Source of the DNA: an uncultured Bacteroidota bacterium
GTDB taxonomy: Bacteria; Bacteroidota; Bacteroidia; Chitinophagales; Saprospiraceae
NCBI GenBank assembly: GCA_902609095.1
Contig: CACLQQ010000001.1
Span: 1 to 64,000, forward strand
Reading direction: 5' to 3'
DNA: 64,000 nt
Shown: positions 28,494 to 40,295 of the stretch, piece by piece
How positions within the stretch are numbered: the stretch's first letter is position 1
Layout: each line of letters starts with the position of its first letter
Program-made: the position numbers and the translations under genes
The notes under the pieces: model-generated
What the model was told of the DNA's origin: nothing
Seen by the model: the letters and a program-made list of their open reading frames with translations, nothing else
Databases searched by the model: none

Positions 28494-29987
28494 ATGAAGA
28501 GTATAACGAGAATATTACTGATTGCTGGAATTCTATTATTCCTGAATCTTTTATCAAGAGAATTCTTCTTTAGAATCGACGCTACTAAGGATAAGCAATA
28601 CACCCTTAGCAATGCGACTAAGAACATTTTAAAAAATCTCGAAGAACCCATATCCATAACGGCATACTTTACCGAGGATCTTCCAGCTCAGTATGCTAAA
28701 AACTATACAGATCTAAGAGACTTACTCATAGAATACAATACCCGATCAAAGGGCATGGTGGACTATGAATTCTTAGATCCCAATAGCGACCCTGAGTTAG
28801 AGCAAGAGGCTGCTCAAAATGGAATCTCTCCATTGCTGATCAACGTCCGAGAAAAAGATGAAGTAGCTCAAAAGAAGGCTTTTATGGGAGCCATCGTTAG
28901 TTCTGGTGAGCAAACTGATGTAATCAATTACTTTCCTCCTGGTGGTGCTGTAGAATATCAACTCACTACAGCAATGAAAAAAGTAGTTGCCATCGAAAAA
29001 CCAACTGCAGCTATAGCTCAAGGATATGGCTGTTCGCCCTACCAAAACTTGCAGGACCTCACTCGCTCACTCGGCATACTGTATAACGTGACACCTGTGA
29101 ATCTGAATCCTGATGAGATTATCAATCCCACTATTCAGTGTGTCATCATCATAAATCCTACAGATACGATTCCGAGCGAGGTATTCAGTCGACTGGATGA
29201 ATATATGAGTACAGGGGGCAACGTAGCAGTAGCTTACAATAATGTTACTGGAGACTTCCAATCTATGCAAGGTAGTGAAGTTCATACAGGCATATCACCA
29301 TGGTTGGAAAGTAAAGGTCTAACTGTAAATAAGGACTTTGTAATTGATGCCAGTGCTGCAAGCGTAACAGTGCAACAACGACAGGGATTTTTTACCGTGA
29401 ACTCACAGGTAGAATTTCCTTACTTCCCCATGGTTAAAAACTTTGGTGACCACCCTATCACTAAGGGTATAGAGCAAGTAGCTTTTCAGATGGCCAGTTC
29501 GATGAGTTTCAATAATGATGGCAACTATGACTTCACTCCGATTGTTTCGACATCGAATAAGTCAGGAGTTCGACCTGCACCGATATTCTTTAATATAGAG
29601 CAGCAATGGCGCCAGACAGATTTCTCTAATGGCAGTCAAACCATCGGAGGTATACTTACTGATCTCAACAATGATATCGCAGGTAAAACGGTAGTATTCT
29701 CAGATGCGGACTTTATATTAGGAGCACAGTCAAGAGGCCAAACTCCTGACAATATCAGTCTATTTTCTAATGCAGTAGACTTCTTATCGGATGATACTGG
29801 TCTGATTGACATAAGAACTAAAGGGGTTGCCTCCAGACCTATCAAAGAGATGGAGGAGTCTGAAATCACAACTATTAAATGGCTTAACTTTTTACTTCCC
29901 ATCTTACTTGTTATCATAGTTGGAATCATCCGATATCAGCGCAACCAAAGACAACGCCTGAAGAGAATGGCACAAAACTTTAGTTAA
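28494..29987 (+). CDS. gldG: GldG-family ABC-associated protein
   Basis: A 497-aa protein with an N-terminal TM helix (residues ~5-20), a large extracytoplasmic domain ('TKDKQYTLSNATKNILKNLEEPISITAYFTEDLP' is the typical GldG/IFT52-like start), and a C-terminal TM helix followed by a basic tail (RYQRNQRQRLKRM). It is thought to act as an accessory or substrate-binding component of the GldA/GldF transporter. It lies inside the operon with minimal spacing. No damage. Confidence 0.82.
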   Translation: MKSITRILLIAGILLFLNLLSREFFFRIDATKDKQYTLSNATKNILKNLEEPISITAYFTEDLPAQYAKNYTDLRDLLIEYNTRSKGMVDYEFLDPNSDPELEQEAAQNGISPLLINVREKDEVAQKKAFMGAIVSSGEQTDVINYFPPGGAVEYQLTTAMKKVVAIEKPTAAIAQGYGCSPYQNLQDLTRSLGILYNVTPVNLNPDEIINPTIQCVIIINPTDTIPSEVFSRLDEYMSTGGNVAVAYNNVTGDFQSMQGSEVHTGISPWLESKGLTVNKDFVIDASAASVTVQQRQGFFTVNSQVEFPYFPMVKNFGDHPITKGIEQVAFQMASSMSFNNDGNYDFTPIVSTSNKSGVRPAPIFFNIEQQWRQTDFSNGSQTIGGILTDLNNDIAGKTVVFSDADFILGAQSRGQTPDNISLFSNAVDFLSDDTGLIDIRTKGVASRPIKEMEESEITTIKWLNFLLPILLVIIVGIIRYQRNQRQRLKRMAQNFS

Positions 29988-30004
29988 TCGATAATTAGCA
30001 TGAC

Positions 30005-30916
30005 ATGAGCAATAAAGTATTAGCAATCATATTTGGATTATTAGTTGTCGCATTCCTTTTGTCTAAGATGCTTGGAGGAAATAAAAGTCGCAGCTTTGAC
30101 CCACAGATTTTACAAATCAATAGTGAGGATATCACAGAACTGATTATTACGGCGCCAGGAGCAGACCCAACTACAGTTTTGAAAGAACAAGGTCAATGGA
30201 TGGTAAGCAATGGTACCAACTCATATAAGGCCAACGAAGCGGTAGTAAGTTCAATGATCCGAGCAATGAGCTCTATAGAAGCAGATAAAATAATCAGCAG
30301 ATCGCCAGAAAACGGCGTAAAATATGGTACCGACGAGGACTCTGGCACCAAAATAACTGCCAAGTCAGATGCTAAGACTTTAGCTGAAATAATAGTTGGT
30401 CGATTTAGCTTCAATCAACAAAATCGACAACCAATATCATTTGTGCGTATGAGCAATGAGGATAAAACATATTTAATAGGATCATTCATAGCCTCGTCAC
30501 TCAAAAAAGACTTTAACGGGTTACGAGATAAGTCTCTTTTATCTTTAACTCCATCAGAAATTAACTCCATCCAGTATAAGTCAGATTCTCAAGTATTATC
30601 CCTGGATTTAGGTATGGATAATAAATGGATCACGAGGAATGAATCTATTGTCGATAGCGCTGCTGTTTCCCAATTTCTAAATACCCTTAGTAATAAAAGT
30701 GGTGTAAAGTTTAATGATGTAAATATTTCTTCAGGCTCAGGTGAATCGATAACTTTCAGTAGTCAAGAATCATCCATCCAAGTATTTGCGATAATGACTG
30801 GTGAGGAAAAATATTTGATATACTCGGATCAGTATCCTGATAATATTTTTGAAAGTACAGAAAGTGGCATCTATCAACAGATATTTAGGAGATTCAAAGA
30901 CTTAGCAAATCTATAA
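30005..30916 (+). CDS. DUF4340 protein
   Basis: A 303-aa protein with one N-terminal TM anchor ('AIIFGLLVVAFLLSKMLGG') and a beta-rich periplasmic part. 'ISRSPENGVKYGTDEDSGTKI' and 'YLIGSFIASSLKKDFNGLRDKSLLSL' match DUF4340, which commonly follows GldG-like genes. It is the last gene of the Gld-type operon (17 nt after gldG). It is probably an accessory of the same transporter; the molecular role is unknown. Confidence 0.82.
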   Translation: MSNKVLAIIFGLLVVAFLLSKMLGGNKSRSFDPQILQINSEDITELIITAPGADPTTVLKEQGQWMVSNGTNSYKANEAVVSSMIRAMSSIEADKIISRSPENGVKYGTDEDSGTKITAKSDAKTLAEIIVGRFSFNQQNRQPISFVRMSNEDKTYLIGSFIASSLKKDFNGLRDKSLLSLTPSEINSIQYKSDSQVLSLDLGMDNKWITRNESIVDSAAVSQFLNTLSNKSGVKFNDVNISSGSGESITFSSQESSIQVFAIMTGEEKYLIYSDQYPDNIFESTESGIYQQIFRRFKDLANL

Positions 30917-31259
30917 TAAGATCAAACATCTATTTTATGGGAAGTCTTTAAAAAACGATGCCAACGAAGTGACATTTTTCTGTAATTCGAAGAGCAGAAA
31001 ACTATAAATCGTATACAGCAACCTTATTATTATCCTACAATGGACATAACTCAATAATGAGATAATTATCACCTAATATATACCTTCTCGACATGAGGAA
31101 CGCTGACTGATTATATTTCTTTAGCACGCCTAATAAAAATAAAGACGAAACTTATTAAATCAACCGAATTTATATCCTTTAAATTTAATACAGTGGGTGA
31201 CTTCTCGATGAAATACTTTACTTAAACTAAGCTAATCAAATCACTAAATAATTAATCAC
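30917..31259. other. Intergenic, nothing recognised
   Basis: About 340 bp of AT-rich sequence between the Gld operon and the first dead kinase. No ORF, no strong hairpin with a T-run, and no RNA motif that I can identify. Confidence 0.45.
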
Positions 31260-33373
31260 TTGAGACCTCTCTACCTAACACTCCTATTCCTAAGTTTTGC
31301 CTATGTACTAAACTCACAGCTCACGCCAGCGGTAATTGACAGTTTAAAGCTGCGACTCCAGAATACTCAAGACATTATTGAAAAGGTCGATATAATGAAT
31401 GATGTAAGCATTCGATATTACAGGGTTTCTGTCGACAGAGAACGTGGTATGCATACAAAGCCTTGGCTTTATCTCGAGAAATTAAATATTTGAAAGGCGA
31501 AGCAGACTCTCAAAAATATGGGAATGTTACAAAGGACATCAGAAGCGCTTATAGATTCTATACTGACTTACTAACACGCCTCTTTAGTTTTAGCAGAAAG
31601 GTATGATTTGAAGGATTTGAAAATTGCCTTATACAATAACTTAGGCAGAGCATTTGGTGAATACTCACAATACAAAAAAGCGCTGAGCCACTTACTAAAA
31701 TGTCTAGAATTAGAACAAGAATATTCACAGGCATCTTGGAAGCGCGCATTAATTTTAGCTAACGTCAGAGCACTTTATTATCAACTTAAAGATTATCGAA
31801 AGGCCTCTGAATACCTTGATAAATCTTATGATGTGGCAGAATCTCTAGGTAACTATCATATAAATATGGTGCACATATATGATAGAGCATTAACACAATA
31901 TAGATTAGGGAATTTAGCAAATGCTCAAAACTTAATATTAGAAATCCTCGACGCTTTAAAGAAAGAAAGTACTATGAAAGCCTGTATCAATCGATACTAG
32001 CACTTATGGAGATCAGAATAGAATAGAACCAACTACGAAGTGCAGTAAAATTAGCACACACAATGATGAAAGAATTAGAGATTCATCATCTACCATTATA
32101 TGATTGTATACTTCACAATCGAATAGCAGAAATAAAAATTGTTCTTAACAAGGGAGCAGAAGCTCTAACTTATAGCTTAAAGTCATTAAGTTGTGGTAAA
32201 GTAACTTTTAGTAACATAATAAAAACAGATGCTCTAAAACGACTTGATCAGGCCTACAAATTAGTAGGAAATCAGCCTATGATGGATAGTACTCATGATG
32301 AGTATGTACGTGCTACGGACCTCGAAATTGAACGACAGAAAAACATGGTAATCAGTGAAGAGGAGTTCAAATTTGAAAAACAATTAAAACAACAATAAAT
32401 TCTATTGTTACAAGAAAAACAACGAATTTCTGACCACTTGCTAAATATTTTCGTCGTCGGAATTATTGGTCTACTATTATTAAGTGCTACAGCGATATAC
32501 TCATATATCAAAAGAAATAAGATTGCTAATGATCTTTCGGAAAAAAGTAAGGCTTTAACAAAGGCAGAATATATTTTAGAAGAGAAAAATAAGATGTTAG
32601 AGAAGTATATAAAATCCAACATAAAACTATCACAGTTTGCTCATATCGCTTCTCATGATCTGAAATCTCCATTAAGGACGGTAAGGAGTTTTATTGGTTC
32701 GGCTAAGAATAGTGCTAAAGATCGATTAACTGACAGTGAGAAAGAATACATGACAATGTCACTCGATGCAACCAAGGACATGTTTAATTTGGTAGAAGAT
32801 TTGTTATCATTCTCTAAAGTAAATGACCTTGAGTTATAAATTGGAATAAGTTGATATGAATTCACTCTTCAATGAAGAAGCGCTTACCCATCTCAGCTAT
32901 TCCATTAATGAAAACAATGCGAAAATTGAAATTTGCTCCGATAATGAGATAATTTCGAGAAACAAAACAAAACTAAGACAGGTTATTGAAAATCTTCTAT
33001 CTAACACTTTAAAATTTGTTCCAGAAGGAGTGGCTCCACATATAAAGCTGATCTGTTCGACGAGAGAAAACGATTTTTGTTTTCAAATAAGTGATAATGG
33101 ATAGATATAGATAAAAAATATGCCAATCAAGTATTCGAACTTTTTATACAACTCAATTCCAAAGGTGAATATTCAGGCACAGGTTTAGGTTTAGCACTTT
33201 GTAAAGAAATTGTTGAAAAACATCATGGTAACATCTGGATAGAATATGAAATTGGAGTGGGTACAGATATATTTTTCACCATCAAGAAAGGTTTGATAAA
33301 TAATAAAAGAATTGATACTGAATTTCAACCTCAACTCAGCTCTTTAGCCTTACAATGCACTATAAACGAATAA
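31260..33373 (+). pseudogene. TPR-containing histidine kinase, copy 1, broken
   Basis: The reconstructed protein has a signal peptide, TPR repeats ('ALYNNLGRAFGEYSQYKKALSHLLKCLELEQEYS', 'ALYYQLKDYRKASEYLDKSY'), a TM helix near 32450-32510, a coiled coil, the HisKA H-box 'FAHIASHDLKSPLRT', an N-box 'LRQVIENLLSNTLKF', and a G2 box 'GTGLGLALCKEIVEKH'. Breaks include a stop after LEKLNI (31493), stops near 32000-32060, TAA at 32396-32398, a break after DLEL (32839), and a lost A near 33094 ('GG-ATAG' against 'GGAATAGG' in copy 2). The first start is TTG. It was a membrane sensor kinase; its tandem paralogue follows. Confidence 0.85.
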
Positions 33374-33476
33374 AATGAATGAATAATATAACAATAATCA
33401 CCTCTTAATAATAAGAGTATCTCTTTAGCTAGAAATTGGTTTCTTATCTTACCAGTCCCTATTGTAACCAACAGAC

Positions 33477-35573
33477 ATGACACGTTGATACCCTTCATTG
33501 CTACTGATCTATGATGCTACACCTGGATTTAGTCAATCAGGTACTCTTGTAATTGACAGCCTTTGCTTGGCATTAGAACATGAACAAGATGAAATTATAA
33601 GAGTAGATCCCCTTAATGAGATTGCATTTAGATATTACAGAATCTCTTCTGATAAGCAGTTGGAATTCTCACATCGAGCTTATCGCCTGTCAAATGATTT
33701 GAACTAAGTCAAAGGACAAACCGTAGCACTAAAGAATATAGGAATAGGTCAACGTATTTCTGGTTCTCCCTTAGACTCTCTTTTACATTATTATAGAAGA
33801 TCATTAGATATAACAATAAAATATGAGTTCAAGCACCTCGAACTCGTCCCATACAATAATATCGGTAGAGCAAGCCTATGAAAGTTATGGACGATATAGA
33901 CAAGGAATAGATTATCTATTTAAAGGTCTTGAAGTCGATACAAAATACAAGGAGCCTTCATGGACAAAAGTTCTAATTCTGGGAAATATCGGTGCACTCT
34001 ACTCTAGTTTAAAGGATTACACCAAAGCTCTTCAGTTTTTAGAAGAGTCAGCGGAATTAGGAATCGAACTAAACAGTGAGCATATCAATCTCATACATAT
34101 AGATCACCTGGCACTTACAAAATATAAATTAGGACGAACTGAAGATGCAAAAGAGCTTGTTCAGAAATCCCTGAAGAAATTAATAAGGTCTAAAGATTAT
34201 GAAAATCTCTATCAGAGCTCTATAGCACTAATTGATATTCATCTTGGCGAGGGAGAAATAGATATTAGCTAATCCTTAGCTGTAGAAATGCTAAAAAGGC
34301 TAAATCAAAATAATTTGATAACCTACAGATATAAATTATTCGACCGACTAGCAAAAATCAAATTAGCTCAATCAAATGGCGAAGAAGCCGTTGCCTATGC
34401 CAAGCAGTATCTGGAATGTGCAGAAACTAATATGAGTAATATTTTCAAATCTGATACCTTAAATCAACTCTATCGAGCATATGAATTGACAGGTGATCAA
34501 ACTATGATAAATAGTATTTACAAAGAATATGTTAGTAATACTCAATCAGAATTTGATAATAGAATAGACATGTTAGTCGGAGAAGAAGAGCATAAATTTC
34601 AAAACCTCTTAAAACAGAAGGAAATTGACTTTCAAAGAGCTAAAGAAATGGAATCTCAAAGAAGACTAAAATTATCTGTGATTGGTATAATCAGTTTATT
34701 ATTATTTAGTACTACTACATATTTATTTATCAGAAGAAACAATATTGCCAAAAAACTGGCACCAAAGAATCAGGTTCTCACTGTGACGGAACAAATCTTA
34801 GCCGAGAAGAATCAAATATTAGAAAAGTATATCGAATCCAATATTTAATTAACAAAATTTGCACACATCGCCTCACATGATTGGAAATCCCCTCTAAGAA
34901 CCATAAGTAGCTTCATCGGATTAGTTAAAAATAGTGCCAAAGAAAAACTTGATGAACATGAAATCGAGTATATCGACATATCTTTAGACGCTGCCAAAGA
35001 TATGTTCAATTTGGTTAAAGACCTCTTTTCATATTCCAAGGTCAATGCATTGAATCTGTAGTTGGAAGAAGTTGACATGAAGGCATTACTACATGAGGCA
35101 TTGCACACTTAAACTATACTATTGGTGAAACTAATGCAGATATCAATATCTGCTCTGACGGTAAAGTCATAATTGGTGATAAATCAAAGCTCCGACAAGT
35201 CCTCAAAAACTTATTGTCAAATGCGCTTAAGTTCATATCACAAGGTGTTAGGCCGCAAATCAATCTAAGTTGCGAAAATCGAGAAAACGACCTCCTTTTC
35301 CAGATTAGCGACAATGGAATAGGAATAGATCAAAATTACCTTTCTCAGGTTTTTGAACCTTTCAAACAACTGAACTCCAAAGATGAATACTCTGGCACTG
35401 GATTAGGCTTAGCATTGTGTAAAGAGATAATCGAAAAACACAAAGGAAGTATTTGGATAGAATCCGAACTTGGTAAAGGAACAGATATCACTTTCATGAT
35501 AAGAAAAGAACTCGAACCATCAGATAAGAAGGAAAAGAAAATTCAAACGGAACTTATGGTCAGTTCAATCTAA
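33477..35573 (+). pseudogene. TPR-containing histidine kinase, copy 2, broken
   Basis: A paralogue of copy 1 over the whole length (for example 'GALYSSLKDYTKALQFLEES', the shared 'EKNQILEKYIESNI', H-box 'FAHIASHDWKSPLRT', N-box 'LRQVLKNLLSNALKF', G boxes 'ISDNGIGIDQNYLSQVFEPF' and 'GTGLGLALCKEIIEKH'). Breaks differ from copy 1: a stop right after MTR near 33486, TAA after LSNDLN (33707), a shift near 33870, TAA near 34272, TAA at 34846-34848 exactly before 'LTKFAHIASHD' (Lys in copy 1), TAG at about 35060, and a shift near 35110. The C-terminal ATPase part is still open. The H-box Leu is Trp here. Confidence 0.85.
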
Positions 35574-35581
35574 TATTCACT

Positions 35582-36131
35582 TTATAAAATAGTATCCAAA
35601 GCTTTGTTAAATTTATTGGGAGCTTCAGACGTCAACCAATGCCCACTTTCTTCTGTGATAAGACATTTATGCTCCTAAGCAAATCTCTCTGTATAACTAA
35701 ATTTCATAGGCATATATGGGTCCTTGCCTCCCCAAACTACAAGCACCTTCTTATCCTTCGCCAACTGAATATATCGATCTTCCCAATCTCTAAAAGCCTT
35801 AGGAGAGAATGCACGGTACATTCTCAATACAGTGCTCTTCATAATAGGATTAATTCGATCATATGTTTTATCCTTATGATCTCGATTCAGTAATCGCCCT
35901 CCCCCTTTTGATCTCCATATTGTAAATCTACTCTGTCATTAATAGATTAGAAAGTTCTCCTAAAAGTGGTGTCCTCCATATCCCAGCCCAAAAGTGCCAA
36001 CTATAATCTGAAAAATACAAGGAGTTAGTCACACATATAGAACGAATAATTGAAGAATGCTCTATAGCCCAACTTAAACCAACTGAGCCGCCTAAATCAT
36101 GAGCCACTAAATGCGATGGTTCAATAGACAT
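35582..36131 (-). pseudogene. Alpha/beta hydrolase, N-terminus missing and internally broken
   Basis: The minus strand opens in the middle of the fold with 'EPSHLVAHDLGGSVGLSWAIEH', the nucleophile elbow with Asp as the apparent nucleophile (H-D-L-G-G), as in haloalkane-dehalogenase-like enzymes. After a break at 35928 it goes on in other frames as 'VLRMYRAFSPKAFRDWEDRY', 'VLVVWGGKDPYMPM' (late acid strand), an in-frame TAG, then 'EHKCLITEESGHWLTSEAP' (catalytic His). The first ~90 residues are absent: upstream of 36131 the sequence belongs to the oppositely oriented T9SS-cargo remnant, so a deletion joined the two. Confidence 0.8.
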
Positions 36132-36147
36132 TCAGCTTGTAATTGAT

Positions 36148-37604
36148 ATGATTGATATCAAAATCGAGTTGATAGAGAATCAAGTCATAATTGCCAATCT
36201 ACCAGAACGTATGGGCGTATTCGTGGTCTTTGATGATCCGAGAACAATTGGTTCTCCAAGTGATTCAACAGCCTTTTATGGAACACCTCAGCAACTGAGT
36301 AATATTGAAATCGATATCAACAATCCAAGTGAGTGTATTGATCCCACCGATGGAACGGTAATGATTGCGACATCAGAGCTCATCATAGGAAATTCCTATG
36401 AAGTGACACTACGAAATGAAGATTACGAGATGGTTTGGAGGACAGTCAACATCAATGAGGACAACCCATTTCTATTAGATACAGTACTCCCTGGAGAATA
36501 TGATATCTTTCAGATTAAGCCGACAACCGGTAACTGCAGCTTTGCTATGAGGGATACAAGTATAGATGTAGAGGACCCTGATCAGGTAATCCAATTAGAG
36601 GTGAGCAGCAACGGTCCAGTATGTAGAGGAACCCCACTGAGACTCTCAGGATTTGGCAACCACTCTAAAGAAATTGAATGGACAGGGCCTCTCGGCTATT
36701 GGTCTATAGAGAATACTTCTACAATCAGTAATCCGCAAGATGATCAGGCGGACAGCTATGTATTCACAGCATCCTATAAAGTCTGTGAAAAAACTGATTC
36801 TGCTAATGTATTCGTCGCTCCAGCTATTAATGGAGAATTCATTGGAAATGAAGTGTACTGTGCTATACTATAGATAACATCATGCTGGTCGCTACAGGTG
36901 AAGGAGAAAACCTAAATTTTAATTGGCTCAGCCCGATAGGCAATCGATATAATGATTCCATACTTACAATCCCTCAATGTATCACGGCACAGACAGGTGA
37001 TTTCAGGCTCATTATATACAATAATGTACGTTCCGATACCTTGTATAAAGAAGTTACGGTGAATTCATCTCCTTCCATCTTAATTGACCAAAGCATCATT
37101 ACAGATTATTTTGATCCACTAACACTACAACCAGAGATTACCAATGCTACTAACCCCATATATCAATAGACTTCGAGCTATGGTTTAAGTTGTGATGATT
37201 GTCTTAGCCCTGATGTAAACTTCGCTTTACAAAAAAGTTATCAACTCAATGTTAAAAATGAATTCAAGTGTCGAGATAGTGTACAGGTAGAATTAGGATT
37301 GATTAAGGAGGATCTCATATATATTCCTAATGCATTCTCTCCGAACGGAGACGGTATCAATGATCGATTTGAGTTAAGATCTGGCTGCGGTCTAGAACGA
37401 ATTAATAACATTAAGATGTCCGACCGCTGGGGTCCCATAGTCTATCAATCGGGTATTATTGACACCTTTTAATTCAATAGATTCTGGTACGGAACTGTCA
37501 GAAATGGTACTTATCAAGTTGGAATATATGGATACGCCTTAAAAATCTTCTTAGTAGATGGTTCTATTCAACAATTATATTGCAAAGTCAATTTAGTCAG
37601 ATAA
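36148..37604 (+). pseudogene. Secreted T9SS cargo with type B (CHU_C) sorting domain, broken remnant
   Basis: No signal peptide is left. The piece has Ig-like beta repeats ('GPVCRGTPLRLSGFG...IEWTGPLGYWS', 'NFNWLSPIGN') and ends in the type B C-terminal sorting signal 'YIPNAFSPNGDGINDRFEL', used by the type IX secretion system. Breaks: a frameshift near 36873, TAG near 37169 where the fold expects Trp ('YQ-*-TSSYGLSC'), and a stop near 37470 within the sorting domain. It was the C-terminal part of a long cell-surface or secreted protein. The 5' end was removed together with the hydrolase N-terminus on the other strand. Confidence 0.8.
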
Positions 37605-37674
37605 TGAATTACTTGCCGTCAGTTAAAGATGTATTACCTTAAATAAAATCGAGAAAGAACAGAAACTGATGTCT

Positions 37675-38642
37675 CTACTGAATCAATGTCTTGATTCTTG
37701 CCAAAGCAGTATCATATTCTCTGCTTAACTTAGCAACTAATTCTCCTGCTGATAGCACTTCGTCAATATTGCCAATGCCTTGTCCACAACCCCAAATATC
37801 TTTCCACGCTTTGACATCAGTATTACCACCTAAACCAAAATTCATTTTGCTTGGATCACTCTCAGGAAGATTATGTGGATCTAATCCAGCATTTTCTATT
37901 GACTTCTTGAGGTAGTTTCCATGAACCCCAGTAAATAGATTGGAGTAAATGATATCTTCTGCTTTTCCATCAACAATCCCTTGCTTATAGTCATCATTCG
38001 CTCTTGCTTCCTTTGTTGATATAAAGGCACTTCCTATCTACGCTAAGTCAGCTCCCGTGGTCTGAGCACCTAAAACGGCAGCACCTGAAACAATCGAACC
38101 AGATAAGGCAACTGGACCATCATACCATGCTCGTATCTCTTGCATAAGTGCAAATGGAGATATCGTACCTGAATGTCCACCAGCTCCAGCAGCTACAGGT
38201 ATTAACCCATCTGCTCCTTTCTCTATGCCCTTATGAGCAAAACGATCATTGATTACATCGTGCAAAACGATGCCACCCCATTAGTGGCAGCCTCATTAAT
38301 CTCTACTCTGGCACCAAGAGAGGTAATCATCAAAGGAACCTTCCATTTAGCACAGGTGATCATATCTTCCTCCAATCTATTGTTAGAGCGATTTACGATT
38401 TGATTTACCGCAAAGGGAGCAGCAGGCTGATTAGGGTTAGCCTTGTTGTGTGCTTCTAACTCCTCTGTGATTTGGTGTAACCACTCATCCAACTAAAATT
38501 GAGGCCTTGCATTAAGTGCCAGAAAACTCCCCACAATCCCAGCCTTAAACTGTACAATGACTAATTTGGGTTCAGAAATAATAAACAAAGGAGAACCTAT
38601 TACTGGAAGTCTTAAATTATCGAAAAGGGCTGGAAGTGCCAT
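37675..38642 (-). pseudogene. Nitronate monooxygenase, broken
   Basis: From ATG 38642 the protein starts 'MALPALFDNLRLPVIGSPLFIIS', an FMN-binding TIM barrel of the nitronate monooxygenase (2-nitropropane dioxygenase) family. 'DGLIPVAAGAGGHSGTISPFAL' (with the catalytic His) and 'GWGCGQGIGNI'-like C-terminal sequence follow. Breaks: TAG after 'NARPQF' near 38492, a frameshift at about 38255-38265, and TAG at 38038-38040 where the family has Tyr/Met ('ADLA-*-IGSAFISTKEA'). It originally oxidised alkyl nitronates in the cytoplasm. Confidence 0.85.
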
Positions 38643-38983
38643 TAGATCTTATATTTTTCATTAATTACTGACTTGGAGTAACAAAGGGCTATAAATTTTA
38701 GTAGTACTACAGACAGTTAATAATGAAAAAATAAATAGTGAATTTTGAAAGACATCTATTTTCAGAACTATTCCATCAATTGATTTTTGCATTTTTTAGT
38801 TAGAATGCCAATTGCATTAAATGTGTGTATTCCTTCACTCATATTATTAAAAAAAGGTCGGTTCATAATAAGATCTCAGAATATTAAATCGATTTGGTCT
38901 CTATACATGATTTCATTTCAAACTCTTTCACGTTATTCTCTATATATTTGCAACATTGTTGCATTATTAAGTCTTTGTATGAT
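38643..38983. other. Promoter region of the COG0523 operon
   Basis: AT-rich, with no gene. It holds the Zur-like palindrome (38949-38963), whose first two bases overlap a Bacteroidota-type -7 candidate TATATTTG (38943-38950). No matching -33 element is obvious. Confidence 0.5.
38949..38963. promoter_or_regulatory. Zur-like operator palindrome
   Basis: TGCAACATTGTTGCA is a perfect 7-1-7 inverted repeat, 21 nt before the ATG of the first COG0523 GTPase. It overlaps a TATATTTG -7-like element. Zinc-responsive Fur-family repressors bind such TGxAAxx-type palindromes upstream of COG0523 genes in other bacteria. Binding by Zur here is inference. Confidence 0.6.
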
Positions 38984-40207
38984 ATGAAAGTAAAAAATAA
39001 ACTTCCAGTAACTGTATTAAGTGGATTCCTTGGTGCTGGTAAAACGACCTTACTTAACCATGTTTTACATAACAAAGAAGGTCTCAAAGTAGCCGTCATT
39101 GTAAATGACATGAGTGAAGTAAACGTAGATGCTGAATTGGTTAAAAATGAAAACACGCTTTCTCGAACTGAGGAGAAATTAGTAGAGATGAGTAATGGAT
39201 GCATCTGTTGCACATTGAGAGAGGACCTAATGATCGAAGTAGAACGACTGGCTAAAGAAAATAGATTTGACTATCTCCTTATTGAAAGCACAGGTATCAG
39301 TGAGCCTGTGCCTGTCGCACAGACCTTCACATTTGTTGATGAGAATAATGGTATTGATCTATCCAGGTTTAGTTACGTGGATACGATGGTAACGGTTGTG
39401 GACGCCTTTAACTTTTTTGAAGACTTCGGCAGCCCAGAAACTCTCATGGACCGCAAACTCACAGATATTGATGGAGATAATCGAACGATAGTAGATTTAC
39501 TAACTGATCAAATCGAATTTGCCAATGTCATCTTATTGAACAAAACAGATTTAGTTTCAGAAAAACATCTCGGAATCTTAGAGGCTGGATTAAATAAACT
39601 CAATCCAGGGGCCAAAATCATTAAGTCAAGCTATAGTAGAGTTGATCCCAAAGAAATTATCAATACTGGATTATTCGACTTTGAAGAAGCTGAACAGAGT
39701 GCTGGCTGGATTGAAGAATTAAACAAAGCAGAGCATACTCCAGAAACAGAGGAATACGATATATCATCATTTGTATATAGGACTAAGACACCATTCAACC
39801 CTGAGCGTTTTTGGAATTATATTCAAACTAAGTTCCCTACCAATGTCATGCGAAGCAAGGGTTTATTTTGGCTGGCATCTCGCCCTGATCAAGCAATGAT
39901 ATGGGGTCAGGCTGGTAGCTCACTCAAAGCAGAAAGTGCAGGTGTCTGGTGGAGCGTTATGCCTTATAAAAAAAGAATGCAGTATCAATCCTATATCTAC
40001 AATAGACATATCATTGAAGAAGGTTGGGATGAAGACTTTGGAGATAGAAAGAACGAAATAGTTATTATTGGTCAGGACATGGATGAAAAAAAAATCAGAG
40101 CAGAATTCGATAATTGCTTAATGACGGAGAAAGAATTAGCTGATGGTAAATGGAAGGAAGGTTATGATGATGAATGGCCAGTAGAGAGAGCTTATGCTTT
40201 GAATTAA
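38984..40207 (+). CDS. COG0523 GTPase, zinc metallochaperone type (YciC/ZagA-like)
   Basis: A ~407-aa G3E-family GTPase: Walker A '[15 protein letters not shown]', the metal-binding CxCC motif 'GCICC', '[10 protein letters not shown]' (switch region), 'NKTDLVS' (G4). The CobW_C domain follows with '[29 protein letters not shown]', which marks the YciC/ZagA-like branch. The ORF track begins at 38894, but the family start is ATG 38984, directly after the palindrome. Such proteins load or allocate zinc when zinc is scarce. First gene of hisI-cysS-COG0523 in the same direction. Undamaged. Confidence 0.88.
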   Translation: MKVKNKLPVTVLSGFLGAGKTTLLNHVLHNKEGLKVAVIVNDMSEVNVDAELVKNENTLSRTEEKLVEMSNGCICCTLREDLMIEVERLAKENRFDYLLIESTGISEPVPVAQTFTFVDENNGIDLSRFSYVDTMVTVVDAFNFFEDFGSPETLMDRKLTDIDGDNRTIVDLLTDQIEFANVILLNKTDLVSEKHLGILEAGLNKLNPGAKIIKSSYSRVDPKEIINTGLFDFEEAEQSAGWIEELNKAEHTPETEEYDISSFVYRTKTPFNPERFWNYIQTKFPTNVMRSKGLFWLASRPDQAMIWGQAGSSLKAESAGVWWSVMPYKKRMQYQSYIYNRHIIEEGWDEDFGDRKNEIVIIGQDMDEKKIRAEFDNCLMTEKELADGKWKEGYDDEWPVERAYALN

Positions 40208-40295
40208 AATTTTATGCACTCACCAATTCAAAAAAGATTTCATGAGTTGAGGTTGTAGCATCATTAGCTTACTATGAATATTTATCAAATTATAT

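Noticed and set aside
31260-35573. A phosphorelay or new signalling system made of many small split proteins
   Set aside because: The small ORFs tile a normal one-piece TPR histidine kinase in order, and the paralogue shows continuous sequence across each break.
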